Part shown: positions 40,012 to 49,486 of the stretch, piece by piece
Layout of the letters: each line of letters opens with the position of its first letter
Position numbering within the stretch: position 1 is the first letter of the stretch
Source: Acidimicrobiaceae bacterium
GTDB taxonomy: Bacteria > Actinomycetota > Acidimicrobiia > Acidimicrobiales > UBA8190
NCBI GenBank assembly: GCA_003151955.1
Contig: PLZB01000029.1
Span: 1-64,000, forward strand
Direction: 5' to 3'
Length of the DNA: 64,000 bases
Notes under the pieces: model-generated
Databases searched by the model: none
The model's input: the letters and a program-made list of their open reading frames with translations, nothing else
Told to the model about the DNA's origin: nothing
Position numbers and translations under genes: made by a program

Positions 40012-42221
40012 ACCCCCGCATCCTCCTCAGGATCGTCCTCGTCTCGGTCGCCGCCATCATCGGTGGGCTGGAGTGGCACCGCGTCTTCGGCTGGGGCCCG
40101 ATCGGGTGGCGCTCGGTCGTGGCCGCCTCCGTCCCTGCCCTCGTCGTCCTCAGCCTCAACCGGAAGCAGGTCCGACCGCCCGGGATCTCGGTCGCCGTGT
40201 CGACGGTGGCCCTGCTGTGGTTCCTCGCCGTCGGCGTGCTCCACGATTCCATCGCCGTGCTCCTCCCGACCCCGTCGTCGATCGGTGACATCCTCACCGG
40301 GCTCGTGGACGGTTGGAACCAGATCCTGTCCCTCCCGCTGCCGGTGGCGCCCGAGGGAACGCTCCTGGTCCTTCCGGTCGTCACCGTCTGGCTGGCCGCC
40401 ACCGTCGGGGCCGAACTGGCCCGCAGGACCGATCGGGCCGCCGCGGCCCTGCCGCCCATCCTTGCCTTCGGGCTCGCCCTGCCCTTCGGTGTGGGCGGCC
40501 CCGGCTCCGTCCTCCTCCCGGCCGGTGCCATGGTGGCGTTGACGGCCGCTCTTGCTGTTCCCCCCCCGACAGTGAGCCATCGGGGCGGTTCCAGGCCCAA
40601 GGCCCCGACGGACCGATCACTCCTGCTCCGCCGGTTCAGCGAAGCGACCGCCGTGGTGACCCTGGCCACATCTCTCGGTGTCGTCGTCGGGCCCCACCTT
40701 CCCTTCGTCGGCTCCTCCCACCCCTACGATCCCCGAGCCAGTCTCGTCCCCCCCCACGACCCGGCCCAGGCGGTGGATCCCCTGGCCGAGCTCGACCAGT
40801 GGTCCCTGCATCAGAGGTCGCCCCTGTTCGAGGTGCGGACGAAGGAGCCCGAGCCCTGGAGCCTCACCGTCCTCGACCAGTACGACCCGGCCACGGGCTG
40901 GAGCAGCGATGCCACCTACCGGCAGACGGGCCCGATCCTCCCTGCGGTCCCGGCGGGCCCGTCCCGGCCGAAGGTGGTGACCCAGCAGATCTCGATCACC
41001 TCGGCCCTCCTCCCCGGACCCTGGCTCCCGGCCACCGATCGTCCGGTGAGCATCACCGGACTCCCCGTCCTGGTCGACGCCGGGACCGGAACCGTTATCG
41101 CCCGCTCGGGAACCGTCGCTGGGGCCAGGTACACGGTCGTCTCCGACACGAGAGCGACCCAGGACGACTGCACCCTGGTGGCCTCGGCTCCCCTCGGGGT
41201 GGTGCCCCCGGCCGTGGTGCCTCCCGACCTGGCGGACCTGGCCACCGAGCTGACGTCCGGAGCCACCTCACCCTGTGCCCGGGCCCTGGCGCTCCAGGCG
41301 GCCCTCCGGACCAAGTACGCCTTCAGCTCCACCGCCCCGACCGGCACCAATGTCCAGATCATCAGGAACTTCCTCCTGGGGGGAACGGCGGGAACCGGAC
41401 CGGGGGCAGCGGCCCAGGCGTCAAAGACCCAGGGTGGGACCTCCGAGCAGTTCGCGGCGTCCTTCGCCCTCCTCGGGCGGGCGCTCGGTCTCCCGACCCG
41501 GATCGTCGTCGGATTCGCCGATGCCACCCCGGGCCCCGATGGTGCCTACGACGTCTCGACCGGCGACGGGCTGGCCTGGCCCGAGGTCGACTTCACCGGC
41601 ATCGGCTGGATGGCCTTCCAGCCCACTCCCCCCCCGGGATCGGGTCGGTCGCCCCAGAGCGCCCTGCAGAAGGAGCTCACCCCGACGACACCCAGCCCCG
41701 GCGGTCCAGGCCATCCCCCCTCTCCGGTCCAGGCTCCCGCCCCCCCTCGGGTCGTCCCCCGTCATACCAGCCCCCTGGTCGTCGCCCTCGTCCTCCTCGG
41801 GATCACCACCGGGGTGGTCCTGGCCCTGCTCGGCGGCCTGGCCGGCCTGGTGGCGGCCGTCCGGGCCCGGAGGCGCCGGCGGCGACGGCAGGCCACCAGC
41901 GCCCAGGTCCGGATCCTGGGAGCCTGGCTCGAGTCGGTGGACTGCCTGGCCGACCTCGGGATCGATCCCGACCCCAGCCGGACCAACACCGAGGTCGTCG
42001 ACGCGGCCGGAGACCGGCTCGGACCACCCGGCCGGGCCGGGATCGAGCTCCTGGGCCAGCTCGTCAACAACGCCCTCTTCGGCGTCGACGATCCCGCCGA
42101 GGAGGAAGCCGATCAGGCCTGGCGGTGGGCCGACGACGTCGCCGCCGCCACCCGACTCTCCCTCTCGAGCGCCCATCGCGTCGTCCGGGCCGTCGATTTC
42201 CGGATCCTGGCCCGACGTTGA
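40008..42221 (+). CDS. Transglutaminase-like membrane protein (TgpA type) lacking catalytic residues
   Basis: The 737-residue protein has about six membrane spans in the first 240 residues, an extracytoplasmic domain, and a transglutaminase-like core (about 420-540) followed by a Pro-rich stretch, one more span (VVALVLLGITTGVVLALLGG) and a cytoplasmic tail. The usual Cys-His-Asp triad is replaced. The position before EQFA that is normally Cys is Ser479, the His of HAW is Leu522 (GLAWPEV), and the Asp of the DPT motif is Gln538 (FQPTP). Fold residues around these sites are kept, so it is likely a binding or scaffold protein and not an enzyme. It is coupled to DUF58 and ends convergent with the kinase gene. 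Confidence 0.85.
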   Translation: MNPRILLRIVLVSVAAIIGGLEWHRVFGWGPIGWRSVVAASVPALVVLSLNRKQVRPPGISVAVSTVALLWFLAVGVLHDSIAVLLPTPSSIGDILTGLVDGWNQILSLPLPVAPEGTLLVLPVVTVWLAATVGAELARRTDRAAAALPPILAFGLALPFGVGGPGSVLLPAGAMVALTAALAVPPPTVSHRGGSRPKAPTDRSLLLRRFSEATAVVTLATSLGVVVGPHLPFVGSSHPYDPRASLVPPHDPAQAVDPLAELDQWSLHQRSPLFEVRTKEPEPWSLTVLDQYDPATGWSSDATYRQTGPILPAVPAGPSRPKVVTQQISITSALLPGPWLPATDRPVSITGLPVLVDAGTGTVIARSGTVAGARYTVVSDTRATQDDCTLVASAPLGVVPPAVVPPDLADLATELTSGATSPCARALALQAALRTKYAFSSTAPTGTNVQIIRNFLLGGTAGTGPGAAAQASKTQGGTSEQFAASFALLGRALGLPTRIVVGFADATPGPDGAYDVSTGDGLAWPEVDFTGIGWMAFQPTPPPGSGRSPQSALQKELTPTTPSPGGPGHPPSPVQAPAPPRVVPRHTSPLVVALVLLGITTGVVLALLGGLAGLVAAVRARRRRRRRQATSAQVRILGAWLESVDCLADLGIDPDPSRTNTEVVDAAGDRLGPPGRAGIELLGQLVNNALFGVDDPAEEEADQAWRWADDVAAATRLSLSSAHRVVRAVDFRILARR

Positions 42222-42237
42222 ACCTCGAGCTCCCGGC

Positions 42238-43755
42238 TCAGGCCGCTGTCGTCGGGCCGGATCCCGCCGTCGTCGTGGTGTTCGAACTGCCCGGCGACGA
42301 TGAGGCCTGCCCGTGGAACAACGCCCCCCGGATGCAACCCCAGGCGGGGGACAGGGCGGGGGTACCGGACGTCGAGAGGTAGGTGTTCACCACGAAGCAG
42401 TACCCGCCGCTGGCGGCGATGGGAACCGATCGCGAGGTCGTCCCCGGCGGCAGGGCCTCGGGAGTCCCGACCACGCCGGTGCCCGACACCACGATCAGGA
42501 CGTAGGTGGCGGCCCCCCGGGTGTGATCGACCCAGCTGACCTGGGCCGAGCTGCCGAGGTCGGTGGCGGTGACCGGATCGGGTGCGTCGACGTTGGTCGG
42601 CGCCACCGGCGGCGGTGTTGTTTTTGCATCTCCCGGCCACAGGAGCACGCCCGCCGGGACGGCGAGGACCAAGGCCGCCGTGACCGTGATCGCGACCCAC
42701 CTCGCCTTCCGCACCTTGACTGGAGCGACATCCTCGACAAGCGCCCTGCCCCGGTCGACGATGAGCGTCTGGCCCTCCGAGGACGTCGCGCCCTGCCCAC
42801 CGGTCGGAGGGGGCACCTCGTCGCCCACCCGGTCGTTCTCCCCTTCCCGTGTCAGGCCCGGGTCGACCGGGGCCGGAGCCGGCTCATCGTGGAACGGATC
42901 CCCGCCGGCGGCGACCACCCGCAAGGCGTCCCGCATCGAAGCGGCGCTCGGGAACCGGTCGGCCGGTTCCTTCGCCAATGCCCGAAGCAGGACCCTGGTG
43001 AGGGCGGGTGGGATATCGGCCCGGGCCAGCGGGGGAACGTCGCTGTTGACCATCCGGGTCTGGTACTTGAGGAGGGTCTCCTCTTGTTGGGACGCAAAGG
43101 GGGGACGACCGGCAAGCATCGTGTACAGCGTCGACCCCAGGGCATAGACGTCCGCCGTCACGGCCGGCTCGTCCCCCATCAGCGTCTCGGGGGCCGCGTG
43201 CATCGGGGTCAGCTGTTCGAGACTCAGGGACCATTCCGAATTCGTGACCGACCGCGCGATCCCGAAATCGGCCAGAACGGGTCCCTCGGCCGACAGCAGG
43301 ATGTTCTGGGGCTTGATGTCCCGGTGGAGAATTCCAGCCGCGTGGGCTGCCGCCACCGCGTCGGCGACCTCGGCCATGATTCGGAGGGCGTCGGCGACCT
43401 CGAAGGCACCGACGGCTGCGATCCGATCGGCGATCGAGCCCTCCTCGAAGAGCTCCATGACGACGTAGGGAAGCCCCGAGGAGGTGACTCCGGTGAAGTG
43501 GACCGTGACGATGTTCCGCCGGTGGCGGGCCAGCCTGGCTGTGATCTCACCCTCCCGTTTGAAGCGCTTGCGGGCAGGGTCACGAGGGTCATCGGCAAGG
43601 AGGACCTTCACGGCCACCCAGCGTTCGAGCTCAGGATCGAAGGCCTTGTAGACCATGCTCGAGGCGCCACGCCCGATTGGCACCAGGTCTCGGAGTCCGG
43701 GCACCTTGAACGGCCCCGCCCTTTCGTCGCCCATAGCGCCGTCATCTTCGCGCAC
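42238..43755 (-). CDS. Membrane Ser/Thr protein kinase, probable Fn3-like extracellular domain
   Basis: The protein has 505 residues from the GTG at 43755; the ATG at 43734 would remove seven. The kinase domain (about 20-280) has the glycine loop GRGASSMVYKA, the lysine in VAVKVLL, the catalytic HRDIKPQN, DFGIARS and APET, so it should be active. A juxtamembrane linker leads to one span (VAITVTAALVLAVPAGVLLW, about 360-380). The outer part, starting PDPVTATDLGSSAQVSWVDH, resembles one Fn3 domain and carries two cysteines, then a Ser/Thr-rich tail. It faces the transglutaminase-like gene tail to tail and diverges from the WXG100 genes. It probably phosphorylates targets in this locus, such as the ligand of the FHA domain at 53770; this is inference. 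Confidence 0.88.
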   Translation of the reverse strand: MREDDGAMGDERAGPFKVPGLRDLVPIGRGASSMVYKAFDPELERWVAVKVLLADDPRDPARKRFKREGEITARLARHRRNIVTVHFTGVTSSGLPYVVMELFEEGSIADRIAAVGAFEVADALRIMAEVADAVAAAHAAGILHRDIKPQNILLSAEGPVLADFGIARSVTNSEWSLSLEQLTPMHAAPETLMGDEPAVTADVYALGSTLYTMLAGRPPFASQQEETLLKYQTRMVNSDVPPLARADIPPALTRVLLRALAKEPADRFPSAASMRDALRVVAAGGDPFHDEPAPAPVDPGLTREGENDRVGDEVPPPTGGQGATSSEGQTLIVDRGRALVEDVAPVKVRKARWVAITVTAALVLAVPAGVLLWPGDAKTTPPPVAPTNVDAPDPVTATDLGSSAQVSWVDHTRGAATYVLIVVSGTGVVGTPEALPPGTTSRSVPIAASGGYCFVVNTYLSTSGTPALSPAWGCIRGALFHGQASSSPGSSNTTTTAGSGPTTAA

Positions 43756-43829
43756 CGGCCGTCACCGTTCGGCAACGACTGCGCCACCCACCCTTGGCCC
43801 TCCCTCGGCGACGGCCCGGTCGGGGACCA

Positions 43830-43858
43830 TTGACGCGTGGAATGGGCGTCGTTAGTGT
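43830..43858 (+). promoter_or_regulatory. Promoter of the WXG100-RHS genes
   Basis: TTGACG (43830-43835) and TAGTGT (43853-43858) are separated by exactly 17 bases, the best sigma-70-type match in the window. The leader to the ATG at 43933 is about 65 bases. It lies in the divergent gap with the kinase gene. Confidence 0.6.
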
Positions 43859-43932
43859 GCTCGGGGCCTGGTCAGGTTCCAGGATGGGATCGAGGCGAGC
43901 TTCGATTCTCCTGAACGAGAGGCGGCGGATCG

Positions 43933-44217
43933 ATGAGTCAACGAGTCCTAGCGACCGAGGAAGCCCAGAGCGCGATCACGCAGATCAGAGGCATCCTCGA
44001 TGGCGGCTTCGAGCAGACGATCTCGACCCTGAAATCGTTGGGGAGCACGCTCTCGGAGCCGAACGTCTGGGACGGCACCCTGGCCATCGATTTCCGGAAC
44101 AACATCTGGCCCCAGTGCACGGCCGCCCTGGACAAGACGCTGCAGCAGCTCAACGAGCTCCATGGGAAGCTCGTCCAGATCCAGGGCAACATCATGCAGG
44201 CGGGTGGCAACCAGTAG
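43933..44217 (+). CDS. WXG100-family protein (EsxA-like)
   Basis: The 94-residue, all-helical protein has the WxG turn in NVWDGTLA near residue 47, between two long helices, matching the size and fold pattern of ESX substrates. Such proteins are exported as dimers by the EccC/EssC ATPase; a candidate ATPase is encoded at 49487-53770. The C-terminus lacks an obvious YxxxD/E signal, which may be supplied by a partner. It is the first gene after a clear promoter and is followed by a second WXG-type gene 112 bases later. Confidence 0.82.
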   Translation: MSQRVLATEEAQSAITQIRGILDGGFEQTISTLKSLGSTLSEPNVWDGTLAIDFRNNIWPQCTAALDKTLQQLNELHGKLVQIQGNIMQAGGNQ

Positions 44218-44329
44218 CGCCACCACCGGTCGGGTTCGCCGTCTGGCCCTCCGGCCCATCGCCGACATCGTCCAATGCCGAGGACGGCTCGCTCCCGCTT
44301 CCGGACGGGTCTCCCCCGAGGAGTGAACC

Positions 44330-44794
44330 GTGGACCATCATTCCCTAGGAAACGTCCGCTTCGACTTTGATGGAGCACTGGTCCTTGCCCAGCGGCTGTG
44401 GGCATTGGGGTCCCGGATCGACGACACCGTCTCAGCCCGGGCCGCAGCGGCGCAGACCGCCGAGCAGGAATGGCATGGGGCCTACGCCACCCAATTCGAC
44501 GACCGGATCAACCAGTCCACGAGCGAAGGGTCCCAATTGGCCGCGTCCGCCTCCGGCCTGGCCAAGCTGTTCGCCGAAGCTTGGGCTCACGCCGCCACCC
44601 AGCAACGGTGGAACGATCGGGCCACATGGATCCAGAACAAGGAGAACAACAAGAGCGCCTGGGACGACGCCACCGGGTGGGTGTTCGGCGACGACATCGA
44701 CAAGAACACGCCCAACCCGCCCGACGTCGATGTCCCCGGTCCGCCTGATTTCGCCGCCACGACGAACCCCCACGTCCCCTGGGACCCGTCGTGA
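44330..44794 (+). CDS. WXG-motif helical protein, possible secretion partner
   Basis: The 154-residue protein starts at the GTG at 44330, six bases after GAGGAG. It opens with a helical part holding EWHGAYATQF (WxG near residue 48), like a WXG100 unit, and continues with a second helical part (AEAWAHAATQQRWNDRATW) and a short Asp/Pro-rich tail. Position between a classic WXG100 gene and the RHS gene suggests it pairs with one of them as carrier or chaperone. No other domain is recognisable. Confidence 0.75.
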   Translation: MDHHSLGNVRFDFDGALVLAQRLWALGSRIDDTVSARAAAAQTAEQEWHGAYATQFDDRINQSTSEGSQLAASASGLAKLFAEAWAHAATQQRWNDRATWIQNKENNKSAWDDATGWVFGDDIDKNTPNPPDVDVPGPPDFAATTNPHVPWDPS

Positions 44795-44840
44795 TCCGGT
44801 TGGCTGCCCCGTTGATCCGGCACACCGATCCCGGGGGCCG

Positions 44841-47800
44841 ATGATGCCCACCAGCTCGGCGAACCCGGCCAATCTCGACATCTTCGTGGTCAACGCCGGT
44901 CAGGCCACCAACGAGCTGGGCAGCCAGGTCTTCCCCGTTCAGACCCTCTATGACGATTTCCAAGCCGCGAGCTTCGCGGTCGCCAATGCCTCGGATCCGA
45001 CGTTCTTCGGCAATCTGAGCGCCTACATCGCTCAGAATGGAGCTGACGAGCAGTGGGTGAAGGCTATCCACGACCTCTTCGTCGGGGCCGACACCGACAC
45101 ACTCCCCGATTCCTTCATCGACCTCAGCCTTCAGCTCTCCGGCATCAGCGATACCCCGTCGGCCCCCCTGACGATCGACTCACCGGTGCTCAGTGGGTTG
45201 CCGATCAACTCGGGATTCACCGATGATCCGATCTGTACCGCCACTGGTCACTTTGTCGAGTCCGAGTTCGATTTCGTCATGCCCACTGGACTGCAGCCCC
45301 TGCAATGGCCCCGCGTCTACAACTCCCGTTTCATCATCGCCGGAGCCTTCGGTCGCGGCTGGTCGTCCTGGGCCGATACGACCCTGAGGCGGCAGGGCCG
45401 CACGCTCAGGTTCCGGGGCCCCGACGGACAAGTGGCCGTCTGGATCCTCGACGGTGATCAGGTGGTGCCAATGGCGGGGCTCGGGGTGGACGTCGTTCAG
45501 GAGTCCGGCACGGTCGAATTGCATTGGCATGGGCATTCACGCCACCGTGGCGCCGTCTGGACCTTCGATGACACCGGAGCCCTGGTGACGGTGGTCCCCA
45601 CGATCGGGGGGGCGACCCGACTCGTCCATGGTGACGGCAGGCTCCTGGCCATGGAGCACGAGGGCGGGCGTTCGCTCGAATTGGACTGGGACGGAGATCG
45701 GATCGTCTCGGTCCGCTCGAGCGACGGACGACGAGCCGACTACGCATACGAGGGTGGTGACCTGAAATCGGCCTGGCGTCCGGGAGGTACGAACAGCTAT
45801 CGCACTGACGACCTGGGTCATCTCGTGGAGCTCGTCGACGGTGACGACGTCCGGCTGGTACGCAACGAGTACGACGGCCAGGGTCGTGTGCTCCGGCAGG
45901 AATCGCCGTTCGGCCGGATCACGAGTTTGCAGTACCTGGGGGGCCTGACCACGATCGTGGGCGACACCCACGACGGTCCGTCCACCTTGTACCGGCACGA
46001 TCAGGCCGGGCGTCTCACGGAATTGGTGACCGCCGTCGGGAGTCGCTACGTCCGGGACTTCGATGACGACGGCAACATGGTGCGCTCGGTCGGATTCGAG
46101 GGCGGTGTGACCGAGCGAAGCTTCGACGGCCACGGCAATTGCCTCTTCGAGCAGGCACCTGACGGTTCGACCCAGTCCTGGGCGTATGACCAGCGCGGGC
46201 GGGTCGTCGAGCACACCGATCCCGTCGGAGCGCTGACGGTCTTCACCTACGACGACGACGGGGCCCTGCCGACCGCGATCACGGGCCCTTTGGGAGCCGT
46301 GACGTCCTACCGGCGCGTGAACGGCTTGGTCGTCGAGGAGACCGATCCCGACGGCGTCAAGGTGCGGAGCGAACGCAATGGTGACGGGTCCCTGATCGCC
46401 CTGGTCGACGGTGAGGGGAACCGGACCGGCTTCGAGCGGCATCCCAGCGGCGCCATCTCCGCCATCACGCTGCCCACCGGGGAGCGCTTCCAGTTCGAGG
46501 TCGATGACGCCGGAAGGGTCGTCGCCGCGGTCACGCCTGCGGGCGACCAGAGGCAGATCGGGCGCAGCGACGGGGGTCGGGCCCTGTGGGCTGTCGATTA
46601 CGACGGGGCCCGGTGCGAGCTCCGGTGGGGGGCCCACGGCCAGCTGTCCGAAGTGGTCGACGCCATGGGCCGGACGACCACGCTCGAATTCGATTCCCGG
46701 GGCCAACTCGTAGGGGGGAGCCAGCCCGGGGGGGCCCGCTGGGAATTCGGCTACGACCAGTTGGGCCAGGCGACATCGATCTCGGACCCGACTGGAGAGA
46801 CCTGGAAGCAGAGCTGGTCCCCGGGAGGGACCTTCCTCGGGATCACCGACCCGTTGGGGAACGAGCCGACCCGCAGGCTGGACGTCAGCGGACGGGCCGT
46901 CACCATGCGCACCCCCGGAGGCCATGAGTTCGCCGTCGAGCGGGACGCGGCCGGTCGGTTGGTCTCGGCCACCGCCGACGGTGGGACCTGCACCATGGAG
47001 TACGACGCTTGCGGGCGGCTCGTCCGCGAGACCGACCCGGTCGGTCGGGAGTCGATCTACACCTACACACCCGGCAACCGCCTGGCCACCCTGGTTCGAC
47101 GGGGGGCCCGATGGGCCTTGGCCTACGACCGGTGTGGCCGCCTGTCATCGGTGACCGGTCCCGGCCCCCACGAGACGGTCATCGGCTACGACGGGTCGGG
47201 ACGCATCATCGCGATCACCTGGCCCGACGGCTCGGTCCGGCGGGTGCGATGGGGGCCACAGGGGCACCCGGTGGAGGTCGACGAGGCGGGGGTGACGACC
47301 CGGTACGACCTGGACCCCAGAGGCCGGGTGACGGCAGTTCGCCAGGGTGACCAGGTTCTCCGTCGGATCACCTACGACCCCGCCGGCCTGCCCGTCTCCC
47401 TCACCGACGGGCTGGGCCGAACAACGACGATCGACCGCGACGAGCGGGGCAACCGGGTCGGGATCACCGGGCCGGACGGGGCCTCCTGGACGTCCGAGCT
47501 CGACCTGCTGGGTCGTCCCGTCGGCGTGGTGGACCCGATCGGAGAGCGTGTGGTTCTCGGCCGCGACGCTGCCGGCCGGGTCGTCAGTCGCGCCGCCGCG
47601 GGCGAGGTCCTGGCCAGCTCCCTGTCCCCGGACGGGGAACTGGTGGGTCTGACCGCCGCAGGGCTCGAGCCTGTCGTCGTGGACCGGGACTTCGCCGACC
47701 GCAGGGTTGTCGTGACGGCCGGCGCCAGTGGCCGGGCGGAGTTCACCTATGACGGGGTCGGCCGTCTGGTCCACCGCGATATCGCTGGTCGGGTCACGAC

Positions 47801-49481
47801 CTGGACCTACGACGACGACGGACGGGCCTTTGTCGTCGGGGTCCCCGACGGCGGATCGATCGTCACCCGGCTGGACGAAGCCGGTCGGCTCGTCGGGCTC
47901 AGTCACGCTGCCATCGGGGACGTCGAGCTGATGCGGGACCCCGTCGGCCGACCCGCGGCGCTCGAAGCAGGAGGCATCCGTCGATCGTGGACCTACGACC
48001 AGGGGCGAATGGTCGGCTACTCCGAGGAGGTCGGGGCGAGCCGTCGTGACTACATCCTCGACTACGACGACCACGGCAATGTCGTCTCCGAGTCGAGCGC
48101 CGAACATCGACGCTCCTACCGCTATGACGCCGCCGGCCAGCTGGTGGCCATGGAGGAGGGCGGCGCCACCTGGCAGTGGACCTATGACGAATCGGGGCGT
48201 CTGACCGACGAGCAGGCCCCGTCCGGCCAGCGTCGATTCGCCTACAACGGGGCAGGCGAGCTCGTCGAGGAGGCCGGGGACGAAGGGACGGTCCGCTTCC
48301 ACTACGACTCGATGGGCCGCCGGGTGGAGGAGCAGCGCGACGGCGGCGTGACGACTTACCGCCGAGATGCCCTCGGCCGTCTCACGGGCGTCAGCCGCCA
48401 GGAGGAAGGCGCGGGATCGAGCATCGAGCTCGAGCTCGATCCTGTCGGCGAGTTGGCTGCTATCGACGGGCAGCCCGTCGACTGGCCGGCGACGGCCGGG
48501 AAGCCTCTTGCCTTTGGGGGGGCCACCATCCTCGAGGCGGCCGGGTCGCCCGTCGCGTCGGTTGTCGACGGCGCGGTCCGATGGATCTCCTGTGACTGGC
48601 GTGGAGACGTCGGAGGTCAATTCGGACCCTGGGGCCCGCTCGGGGGCGCGACCGGCCTCCCTCAGGACCCCGGTTCCCTGGGATACCTCGGAGAGCTCGG
48701 GATCGGCCCGCTCGTCTGGCTCCATCGCCGGGTGTACGACACCTCCACCCACGCCTTCCTCGAGCGCGACCCCCTCTTCGGCCCTTCCGGCATACCCGGG
48801 GAATGCACGAATCCCTACCAGTTCGCCGCCAACAACCCGCTGGTCCTCATCGACCCGTCCGGGTTGAAGCCGATCTCGATGTCCGACTACCAGAGCATGG
48901 CCCAGGCCGAGGCCAACGGGCACTGGGCCCAAGCCCTCGTCGTCGTGGCGGCTGTGGCCGTGGTGGGATTGACAGGGGGAGCGGCGCTCTCGGTCATCCT
49001 CCCCGCCATCCTCCCGGCAATCGTGATCGGCGGAGTCGCCGGTGCGGCGGGGACGGCCATTTCTGAAGCGGTGTCGGGCCAGCCTCTCGACCCGGGCAAC
49101 ATCCTGATGGGGGGCCTCGTCGGGGCGGCGGTGGGTGGTGTCGTCGGCACAGGCGGGGTCGTGGCCGCCGTCGCCGGCGTCGAGGGTCTCGGGGCCATGG
49201 CCTACGGCGGAGCTCTCGGTGTGGCGTTCGGCGGCGCCGCCTCCGTTGCCAGCCAGACCGATACCGCCGGCCCGGTCGACGATCGTCAGGTTGGCATCGA
49301 CGCGGTGGCGGCTGCGATCCCCGGCGGAGAGGGATGGTTACGCCCCATCGAGGTCGCAGCGGGCGTCACCCCGATCGCATCCGGCGCCGACGGCTACCTG
49401 GGTCGCGGCCAGGACGTGACCCAGCCGATGACCCTGGACCAGGGGAATCTGTACAGCACCACCGAGCCTGCGGGCGTGTAG
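44841..49481 (+). CDS. RHS/YD-repeat polymorphic toxin-like protein
   Basis: The protein has 1546 residues from the ATG at 44841 (44844 is equally possible); the frame upstream shadows the previous gene. Residues of about 1-110 are helical without a signal peptide, as expected of a type VII-style targeting region. A DUF6531-like start of the RHS shell follows (CTATGHFVESEFDF...FGRGWSSWAD). Dozens of YD units (pattern YDxxGR) then run to the core end at ERDPLF...DPSGL (Asp near 1338). The variable tip (about 1342-1546) begins with a hydrophobic Gly/Ala-rich stretch of glycine-zipper kind and ends without a known nuclease or protease motif. RHS proteins wrap a toxic tip in a shell. No small immunity gene follows; the next gene is convergent, five bases away. 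Confidence 0.88.
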   Translation: MMPTSSANPANLDIFVVNAGQATNELGSQVFPVQTLYDDFQAASFAVANASDPTFFGNLSAYIAQNGADEQWVKAIHDLFVGADTDTLPDSFIDLSLQLSGISDTPSAPLTIDSPVLSGLPINSGFTDDPICTATGHFVESEFDFVMPTGLQPLQWPRVYNSRFIIAGAFGRGWSSWADTTLRRQGRTLRFRGPDGQVAVWILDGDQVVPMAGLGVDVVQESGTVELHWHGHSRHRGAVWTFDDTGALVTVVPTIGGATRLVHGDGRLLAMEHEGGRSLELDWDGDRIVSVRSSDGRRADYAYEGGDLKSAWRPGGTNSYRTDDLGHLVELVDGDDVRLVRNEYDGQGRVLRQESPFGRITSLQYLGGLTTIVGDTHDGPSTLYRHDQAGRLTELVTAVGSRYVRDFDDDGNMVRSVGFEGGVTERSFDGHGNCLFEQAPDGSTQSWAYDQRGRVVEHTDPVGALTVFTYDDDGALPTAITGPLGAVTSYRRVNGLVVEETDPDGVKVRSERNGDGSLIALVDGEGNRTGFERHPSGAISAITLPTGERFQFEVDDAGRVVAAVTPAGDQRQIGRSDGGRALWAVDYDGARCELRWGAHGQLSEVVDAMGRTTTLEFDSRGQLVGGSQPGGARWEFGYDQLGQATSISDPTGETWKQSWSPGGTFLGITDPLGNEPTRRLDVSGRAVTMRTPGGHEFAVERDAAGRLVSATADGGTCTMEYDACGRLVRETDPVGRESIYTYTPGNRLATLVRRGARWALAYDRCGRLSSVTGPGPHETVIGYDGSGRIIAITWPDGSVRRVRWGPQGHPVEVDEAGVTTRYDLDPRGRVTAVRQGDQVLRRITYDPAGLPVSLTDGLGRTTTIDRDERGNRVGITGPDGASWTSELDLLGRPVGVVDPIGERVVLGRDAAGRVVSRAAAGEVLASSLSPDGELVGLTAAGLEPVVVDRDFADRRVVVTAGASGRAEFTYDGVGRLVHRDIAGRVTTWTYDDDGRAFVVGVPDGGSIVTRLDEAGRLVGLSHAAIGDVELMRDPVGRPAALEAGGIRRSWTYDQGRMVGYSEEVGASRRDYILDYDDHGNVVSESSAEHRRSYRYDAAGQLVAMEEGGATWQWTYDESGRLTDEQAPSGQRRFAYNGAGELVEEAGDEGTVRFHYDSMGRRVEEQRDGGVTTYRRDALGRLTGVSRQEEGAGSSIELELDPVGELAAIDGQPVDWPATAGKPLAFGGATILEAAGSPVASVVDGAVRWISCDWRGDVGGQFGPWGPLGGATGLPQDPGSLGYLGELGIGPLVWLHRRVYDTSTHAFLERDPLFGPSGIPGECTNPYQFAANNPLVLIDPSGLKPISMSDYQSMAQAEANGHWAQALVVVAAVAVVGLTGGAALSVILPAILPAIVIGGVAGAAGTAISEAVSGQPLDPGNILMGGLVGAAVGGVVGTGGVVAAVAGVEGLGAMAYGGALGVAFGGAASVASQTDTAGPVDDRQVGIDAVAAAIPGGEGWLRPIEVAAGVTPIASGADGYLGRGQDVTQPMTLDQGNLYSTTEPAGV
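48865..49481 (+). other. Variable C-terminal tip of the RHS protein
   Basis: This stretch encodes about 205 residues after the DPSGL border. It contains two long Ala/Gly/Val hydrophobic runs (GGAALSVILPAILPAIVIGG and GGLVGAAVGGVVGTGG), then a polar end (GRGQDVTQPMTLDQGNLYST). The runs could insert into membranes. I recognise no catalytic motif, so pore formation is only a guess. Confidence 0.55.
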
Positions 49482-49486
49482 CGGGA

